Below, one piece after another: positions 58,024-64,000 of a stretch of DNA of 64,000 nt. The notes under the pieces are model-generated. The model searched no databases. It was not told the origin of the DNA and saw only the letters and a list, made by a program, of their open reading frames with translations. Both the position numbers and the translations under genes were made by a program. Source of the stretch: Xanthoparmelia taractica (Eukaryota > Ascomycota > Lecanoromycetes > Lecanorales > Parmeliaceae); the NCBI GenBank assembly GCA_033085395.1, contig JANQBS010000042.1:124001-188000 (forward strand), written 5' to 3'. The stretch's first letter is position 1. Each line of letters starts with the position of its first letter.

Positions 58024-58419
58024 TTGGTTCCTGTGCGTTACAAAACTGGAACGCTCTGTTTATTTCGTTGTGGATTGGGTTTTTGTCGCCTGGTAAGTGT
58101 CTACGGTTACCCAACAGAGGATAACGTACGCGATTGGCCCCGTCACGACTGCAACGTAATGTTGAATCAGTACCAAGTCCCTTTCTCCTTCAGGAGAGCT
58201 ATGCTGAGTGCGCTTGTCTACTTGAATCCTGATAGCAAAGAGAGATGCACCAAGTGGATCGACCCAATCCTGGCAGACAGAGAATGGGAGGCCGCAATTC
58301 TACTTCATATGAACGACGATTCCAGTGTTGGCGACGACGCAAAGGCCAAATACTGGTGGAAATTCATTCTTGAGGGAGTCGAAATGGGCAGCAAGATACA
58401 AGCCTCACTCCGTTCTTAG
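58024..58419 (+). pseudogene. Unrecognised ORF fragment
   Basis: A 131-codon frame opening with TTG rather than ATG. From about residue 60 it has protein-like text (ALVYLNPDSKERCTKWIDPI, WEAAILLHMNDD, YWWKFILEG). No domain recognised and no in-frame ATG before the middle, so more likely a 3' exon or relic than a whole gene. Confidence 0.3.
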
Positions 58420-59009
58420 ACTTCGTGTTCAGATCGTTGACATGAAAATCGATTGCGAATCAGCGCCTCGTCAAACCCAAAAAGAATAGCAGTCACTATA
58501 GCACGAACGCTGACCGAGGTCTCTGACTAGTACGAATACTTTCTCCATGTTCTTTAGCTTTGTATAGTAAAAAGTCTACATTCTAGAAAGATATCAAAAA
58601 TCTACGTAGTTTATGTATTAAAAGTCTACTGGGATAGTAGGATGATATCCGAAAAATAGTCTCGATCCCATATTTATTTTTCCGGCCTTTGAAGACGGGC
58701 GTATTTTATCCGGCTGGGTTGCTGATAATCGACTCAAATATCCTGTTAGGGCGCGTCTGGCGTAGACACCCCCGGGGCTGGGTGACAGCCCAGCCCGCAC
58801 CCTAAAAGCGGGCAGCCTTGGGTGAGCACCACACTACTAAAGCTGGGGGCCAAGATTTCAGTCCTCCATTCTTCTGAAGCCAAGGAAACAGCTCAATTTC
58901 TTCACATTCACCTCAACACTCCAGTAACAATACAATGATCCTCTAGCTTCAATTCCACACCCTTGACGCCAACTCCGCCGTCGCCATCAACCACCCTCAA
59001 CAAAAGGAC
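58420..59009. other. Leader and upstream region of SAP18
   Basis: Contains a GGGCTGGGTGACAGCCCAGCCC-type inverted repeat at about 58774-58796 and, from 58803, the sequence duplicated at 56863-57089. Confidence 0.45.
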
Positions 59010-59919
59010 ATGGCCATGCAAACCGGCCCCGGCGGGAAAGTGGACCGCCAAACCACCACCCCCTTCCACCTCAAACTCTTCTACCGCACCGGCTCCTTTA
59101 ACAGGTAAATCCCCACCCCCTCCATCTCCATCCCATCATCCCCCACTAACCGCCAACAACAGCCTAACCGACTTCCCAACCTCCACCCCCGCCCCCCTCC
59201 CCCCCCACCTCCAAATCTACACCTGGCCCACCTGCACCCTCCGCGAGCTCTCCCACCTCCTCGTCTCCGCCCTCCCGTCCCTCCTGCCCAACCCGGCAAT
59301 AGGAACCAGGCTCTCGTACAGGCTCGTCTATCCGGATACGCATAATCCAGTCGGGAGGTATCTGAGTAAGGAGTTGGGGGATGTGGTTGTTGTTGGGGAT
59401 GGGGATGGGAGGAGGGGTGTGCTGCCTGGGGAAGTAAGGGAGGGGGAACGGGAAGGAGGGGGGGAAGATGGAAGAGGAGGGGGAAGAGAAGGATGGGGGG
59501 GAGGAGGAGGAGGAGGAGCAGCGGAAAAAGTGGTAACGGAAGGCATCATGGCCGGACGCCTGGAAGGCGAGCCCGAGAAATCGCTCAGGGATGCGCGATT
59601 CGTGATTGGGGATTTCATCTCCTGCGCTGTTTTTGCGCCGGGCCCGGACGGTGGGGTCGCGGCGGGGGGTGGGCATGGGTATGGGTATGGTGGCGGGCCT
59701 AGGGGGGGACGGGGGGAGTTTAGGGGGAGAGGAGGAGGAGGAGGAGGAGGTTATGGGTACGGGGGGGATGGCGGTGGGGGGTTTAGGGGGGGGGGAAGAG
59801 GAGGTGGGGGGGTGGGGAGGATGGGGGATGGGGGGGTGCCGGTTGGGGAGTGGAGGAGGGGGGAGAGAGTGCCGGAGGGGAGGGGCGGGTATGGGAGGGG
59901 GAGGGGGAGGGGGTATTAG
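59010..59919 (+). CDS. SAP18: SAP18, Sin3-associated/exon-junction ASAP-complex subunit, with Gly-rich tail
   Basis: Two exons (59010-59104, 59163-59919), with a 58-nt GTAAAT...CAG intron, give 283 residues. The N-terminal 150 residues are the ubiquitin-like SAP18 fold: TTTPFHLKLFYRTGSFNRL, LQIYTWPTCTLRELSHLL, and GTRLSYRLVYPDT with VGRYLSKELGDV. FVIGDFISCAVF closes the fold. SAP18 works in Sin3-HDAC repression and in the ASAP splicing-linked complex in the nucleus. An insertion of about 50 Gly/Glu/Arg residues interrupts the fold before AEKVVTEGIMAGRL. The last 70 residues are a Gly/Arg/Tyr-rich tail with GYGYGGG and RGGGRGGG repeats, an RGG-type RNA-binding signature. The DNA here is G-rich, so antisense frames are long but meaningless. 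Confidence 0.85.
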
Positions 59920-60509
59920 GTGGGTGTGAGGGGGGGTTCTTTTGCTGCATAGGGGGGTGGGGGGAGTGGGTGTTGCTAGACAAAAAGGTCGGCTGTGGCG
60001 AGATGGTAACGGCACTTGCACATCTAGATGCCAAGTGGCAGCAAGAGTTATGGATACCATACACACAAGTCGAGATTATCCTAGATTACACCTCTACCCA
60101 ACCTGGCAAATCCTCCGTACCCATCATTATGGCGTCCGGGCCCAATCTTCTCCTCCTCCTCCTACTCCCCCCCCTTCGGAATCCTCCCCACCGTCCTCTT
60201 CTTCCTTTCCGACCGCCTATCCATCACCAACCCCAGCCAGCACCTCATTCCAGCACTCTCCCCCCCGCCCCCCTCCGTTCTTTACAATCACACTCCACCC
60301 CCTCAAACCCCCTTACTATACCCCACTAAACTCACACCCGTAATCGCCTACCCAATACCACCCTCCTCTTTACCCTTCACGTTTCACCTTCCCTCCCCAG
60401 CTTCTCCAACCTCCCCTCTCCTTGCCCTTGCACAATACTACCTCCTCTATTCTACTCCCCCCCCTCTTCTTCGCACAGCCGTCCTACACTCCACTCAGCT
60501 TTCATCTTC

Positions 60510-60532
60510 ATCCATCCATCCATCCATCCATT
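60510..60532. repeat. (CATC)n microsatellite
   Basis: About five tandem CATC units. Confidence 0.8.
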
Positions 60533-60639
60533 TCTGTCTGATGCAACGTGAACTGTGATTGTTTTGCTGCTGCACGAGCAGATGTCAATCGCGTTCGTTC
60601 TGGTTTCGTGAGCGAGTGAGGAAAAGAAGGAGGGAAGAG

Positions 60640-60658
60640 AGGAAGGAAGGAAGGAAGG
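60640..60658. repeat. (GGAA)n microsatellite
   Basis: About four to five tandem GGAA units in a purine-rich stretch. Confidence 0.75.
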
Positions 60659-61018
60659 GGGTTGTTTGAAGAGGTACGGATATCTGTTTATTGGCTGTTT
60701 CCGGGTGGGAGGAGGACGGGGGGGTGTTTGTTTGTCGAGGACGATGGCGGCAGTGGCTATTGACGGAGGAGGTCCGATGGTTGGCTAGAAGGAGAGCAGG
60801 AGGATGGGATTCGCGGGAGTCGTGTGGCTGGAATCTGTAAATCTTGGCTGTTTTGTTTTGGACGTGAGGGTGAAGCGTAGGAAGGAAGCCGTTTTCGAGT
60901 TCCCCTGTGCAGGTTCATGGCATGGATGGCAGCGAAGATTGTGAAGGTTTTGTGGAAAAAGGGTGAGGGTTTGGAGTTGACCAGTCGAAGAATGCACCGA
61001 TTACCAAACCCGTCCACG

Positions 61019-61234
61019 TCAGCCTTCCCTCTCTTTACTCTCCATGTATTTTCTCATCTCCAATTCCCCCCTGTGGACCTCTGACAATAGCTCCGTGGTT
61101 TGCAACTCGGGCACATTCGTATCACAATCGCTCAATACGATTTTCTTCGCCCCCACCGCGATCGCGGCATTGATAATCATTTCATGCGAAGCGATTTCGC
61201 TGATGGGGGCCACGTTGACAACTGTGTCTTAATG
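61019..61234 (-). pseudogene. NmrA-like/isoflavone-reductase-like fragment
   Basis: About 71 codons reading DTVVNVAPISEI, then HEMIINAAIAVGAKKIVLSDCDTN and a helix to MRKYMESKERE. This is the strand-helix-strand centre of an NmrA-like NAD(P)-binding fold (usually HqxlIdAaieAGVkRFiPSe). The Rossmann glycine motif upstream and the substrate domain downstream are both missing, and TAA and TGA bound the piece. A relic. Confidence 0.45.
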
Positions 61235-61239
61235 TTCAA

Positions 61240-62311
61240 AAGGCGCGACGAGCTTGTCAGAGGGATAGATGTCGCAGACGCGATGGAGCCTTGATGTTGG
61301 GTGGGAACCTCGTCTTGGATGAGGAGGAGGACCGGGAGAGGACTTCAATGTCGTCTGCGAAGCAAGGCTGGAATCGAAAGCGGAGGGGATGGAGGGACAA
61401 AGGCCTGGAGGTGGTGTTAGGTGTTGTTGATAGGGGATGGACGTGGCGCTGTTTATCCTATGATAATGATGTTCTTAAGGATTGATGCCATTACTAGGGT
61501 TAAGGGTAATTGGTTGTGCTGAATAGCAAATGAGATAAGGGATCCACAAGACACTCAAACTAAGAAGAGAGGAGATAGAAACGGCGATGGCCATGGTAAG
61601 TTTGAAAAGTAAGAGATGCCCAATTTACTTGCGCAGAAACAAGGACAGCAGGAAAGGATGTTAAGAGAAAGACTTGTTAACAGAGAAATTGAAGACTAGA
61701 CGTTCCAATCTGGTGTATAGAGAGGTTGCACCCTATCCAATCTTGTCTCATTAATAGTACTCACACAGCGGCCATACAGAATCCCTTTCGTTCAATGTTG
61801 CTGCTTGATATTGTGGGACAATTGGGGGAAGCTGCAGAAAGTAGATACCAGCGGCAGCAGCAGAGCTTCCGCCACCGATACTCTCGAGTCTCGGTCAGAT
61901 GGCAACACAGTGACCGTAAGGTAGACAGTAATGCTGGATGATTGGTGCATATAATAGGGATTCAGAAAGAAAGGGCCGAGCCGTGCATTGCTTCTCATTC
62001 GAATCGAGAAGCGCGATAGCCGACGGTTCAAGAGGATTCTTCTGAAGCAGGTACCTTGCGCTTGGGACTCTGGGAGGGTGCTGGCCGATTGTCATATTGG
62101 GCGTGCCCGGCTTTGTTATATCAAATGGTCAAGAATCCAGATATGCTCCCCTTGTGCTGGTACAAGCTCTTACCGCTTGACATTAGGTCACAGATGACGA
62201 TCGGGTCAGATCGAGTCATGGCAATGCATTTCATTCTCACCTAGTAGCTGTCAACCCAGCAACCTTTCAATTATGCCCAGTCTCATTAATTCAATTCCCA
62301 AGATCACAAGC
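61240..62311. other. Intergenic, 1.1 kb
   Basis: No feature recognised. Confidence 0.45.
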
Positions 62312-62946
62312 TTAAGCACTTTCAGGCTCCCTATTCTGCGCCGGCGGCTGAGGATACTCCTCGCCCTTATCACCCCGGGTCCCTGCAAACTGCCCCTCCT
62401 CCTTGTCAACAGCCCTCTCTTTCGGCTGCGTGTCCCGATCGACCATCTGGTTGCTGCTGTCCACACTCGCCCCTACGCCCGCCAATCCCCCACCGTGCTT
62501 TTTGCTCGTGTGTTGTCCATCATGTCTCAGCTCACTGCTCGTCTGTCCTTGTCCGGGGTGTCCCAGGCCCGTGTGCACATCGCCAGAGGTAGCTCCGCCG
62601 AGGGTTGAGGACGCGGTCGTCTTGGTGGACTCTTTGCCGTGGTCACGCTCGACGGAGGCATTGTCGGCTTGGCCGGGCACCTCGGACGTAGCGTTGGGTT
62701 TGAAGGTGCGGTCGGCAGGGGCGGAACCTGGAGGGAGCGTTTTGGCACTGAATTCTGGAGCGGCGTCGTTGCCGACTAGAACACCAGGTTTGTGCTGTAG
62801 ATGTTGTTAGGAATAGGATGAGCGGCTGGGTGGCAGGCCGTTGGTTTACATACTTTTGGCTGTCTCAGCGGCTCATCACGTTCGATGTGAGAGCCGAATT
62901 CACCGGGCTGATTGCTGACTGCATCGGCATTGCGTGAGGCGGACAT
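62312..62946 (-). CDS. Small hydrophilic protein, fungal family of unknown function
   Basis: Two exons (62946-62854 and 62794-62312), with a 59-nt GTATGT...CAG intron, give 191 residues. The start MSASRNADAVSNQPGEFGSHIERDEPL and the exon 2 block KPGVLVGNDAAPEFSAKTLPPGSAP are recognisable as a conserved Pezizomycotina family of short, disordered, Gly/Gln/Asp-rich proteins, from memory of similar sequences only. The remainder is low-complexity and lacks hydrophobic segments, so it is likely soluble and intrinsically disordered, like stress-protective hydrophilins. No function can be assigned. Confidence 0.65.
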
Positions 62947-64000
62947 GATTGCTAGTGAGTAGGTAGGAGAGGTCTGGAATTAGATATCTTATTGATTGTA
63001 TGAAAGCTTGAGTTGAATCGGAGATGTTTGGGTTGTATGAAATGGTTGATGAACAGCTTAACAGTAAGGAAGAATGAATTGAGTGATTTTTTGATAATGT
63101 GTGGAATTTCCTAACACACGTCATACCCACTTCTTCAAAAAAAAAAACGCAATACATCATCGACCAAAATGCCCCGCTAGGGTAAGCGAGCCCTTACCCT
63201 AGCTCAGCCCTAAATTCAGGAACAACTTCCGTTCCTTCGACTTACTTGTTGGTACTTAGCAAAAGCCTGCTCGCCTAAATATATCTCACATCTTTGCGTC
63301 CTTTCCCATCCATATACCATTCGCAATCTCTCTTACCATCATATATCGCAAGTCGCAATCCTTTTGCATACATTATACTCATTATTGCCGTAATTTCAGC
63401 CTGCGCCAACCTACTCCCGTATCTCGCAAAAAAAACCACATTGCGCAGATCCCGGCCACGTTGTCTCTGCATTCACCTGCGTTTCAGATCGGCTCTCTGA
63501 TCAGATCCCTTTCCCCAAAACAACCTCAGCAAACAAGCGAAAGATACTCATATACAAGTCTGTATTTTTGCCCCAAAATTCTCCCATTCACGCGGCTGTC
63601 TTATCGTGCGCAATCGCCGAAAAGGGCCTTTCAATGATAAGGCATCGCTTACCGCGTAGTTTGGGGGCAATTCGCGTGGTTTCAGAAATAGTTAAGCTCC
63701 AAGCCTCCCAAGTAGGCTAATCGCTTATTGCCCATCATGTGCCCAGCCTTTCATGACGCTAGAGGTAATCGCAATTGTGTGTCTCAGGGATGGATGTACA
63801 CCCGGCTAAGCGTATGCGATCGATGCTTCGTAATGTGTTTATAAGATCCTGCCTTTCCATCTGTACATGAATTCATCAGACCCAGCAACAATCATCCACG
63901 CACTCACTCCATATCTATTCCATTCTCTCTCTAAAACGCTGTACTATCGCATTCAGTATCCAGTTTTGTTCTCCTTTGCTCCCTTCTTCGCCTTCCTCTT
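62947..64000. other. Right-end intergenic
   Basis: Promoter side of the hydrophilic-protein gene, then about 0.8 kb with no feature recognised. Confidence 0.45.

Larger units (their letters stand above)
59920..61018. other. Low-complexity intergenic region
   Basis: G-rich then C/T-rich DNA with Pro/Ser-rich shadow frames, a (CATC)n tract at 60510-60532 and a (GGAA)n tract at about 60640-60658. No gene supported. Confidence 0.5.

Noticed and set aside
59164..60066. 300-codon minus-strand frame
   Set aside because: It is the Pro/Ser/His-rich shadow of the G-rich SAP18 tail on the other strand.
61490..61520. TAGGGTTAAGGGT telomere-like text
   Set aside because: Only two imperfect units; no telomeric array.

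Overview
The window reads as nuclear DNA of a filamentous ascomycete (Pezizomycotina). Genes have short GT-AG introns (46-118 nt, mostly 46-66) with CTRAY-type branch sites. The encoded families are typical of that group: PTH11-like rhodopsin receptor, NACHT/ankyrin and DUF7708 STAND-type proteins, DUF3669, LaeA-like methyltransferase, GMC oxidoreductase, KP4-like secreted protein. Long AT-rich tracts carry decayed transposons with the C-to-T/G-to-A look of repeat-induced point mutation (RIP). The sequence alone does not fix the class or species.

Layout. 0-5 kb: the end of a TFIIB-like gene, a frame-broken KP4-like secreted toxin gene, and an intact secreted class 3 lipase. 5-8 kb: no convincing gene. 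7.7-15.6 kb, all minus strand: DUF3669 protein, AdipoR/Izh membrane receptor, HxGH nucleotidyltransferase, and a large hydrolase-NACHT-ankyrin NLR. 17.6-20 kb: a RIP-decayed piggyBac element abutting a broken membrane-protein fragment. 21-25 kb: mitochondrial citrate-type carrier and an eight-exon secreted carboxylesterase. 26.5-31 kb: an F-box gene with two in-frame TAG codons, a complex I B15-like subunit, and a proline/threonine-rich one-pass membrane protein. 32-37 kb: a divergent pair, DUF7708/STAND-like (minus) and DUF7025-type AAA ATPase (plus), 308 bp apart. 38-47 kb: a 416-bp MITE, an MFS transporter, a nine-exon GMC oxidoreductase and a PTH11-like receptor. 48-52.4 kb: a methyltransferase gene split by two tandem related insertions, the larger full of minisatellite. 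52.6-57 kb: AT-rich transposon graveyard. 57-64 kb: gene fragments, SAP18 with a glycine/arginine-rich tail and a truncated 5' duplicate upstream, an NmrA-like relic, and a small hydrophilic protein.

How it fits together. Housekeeping or metabolic genes (lipase, carboxylesterase, carrier, nucleotidyltransferase, MFS, GMC, complex I subunit, SAP18) splice into perfect open frames. The accessory, self/non-self or secondary-metabolism type genes (KP4-like, DUF3669, NLR, DUF7708, PTH11, methyltransferase, F-box) nearly all carry one or two point breaks or an insertion. That contrast, together with nested and tandem transposons and RIP-type changes, suggests an accessory compartment under decay. 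Draft-sequence indels remain a possible cause of the single-base breaks. Exon boundaries were worked out by hand from splice signals and frame continuity; no alignment or database search was run.
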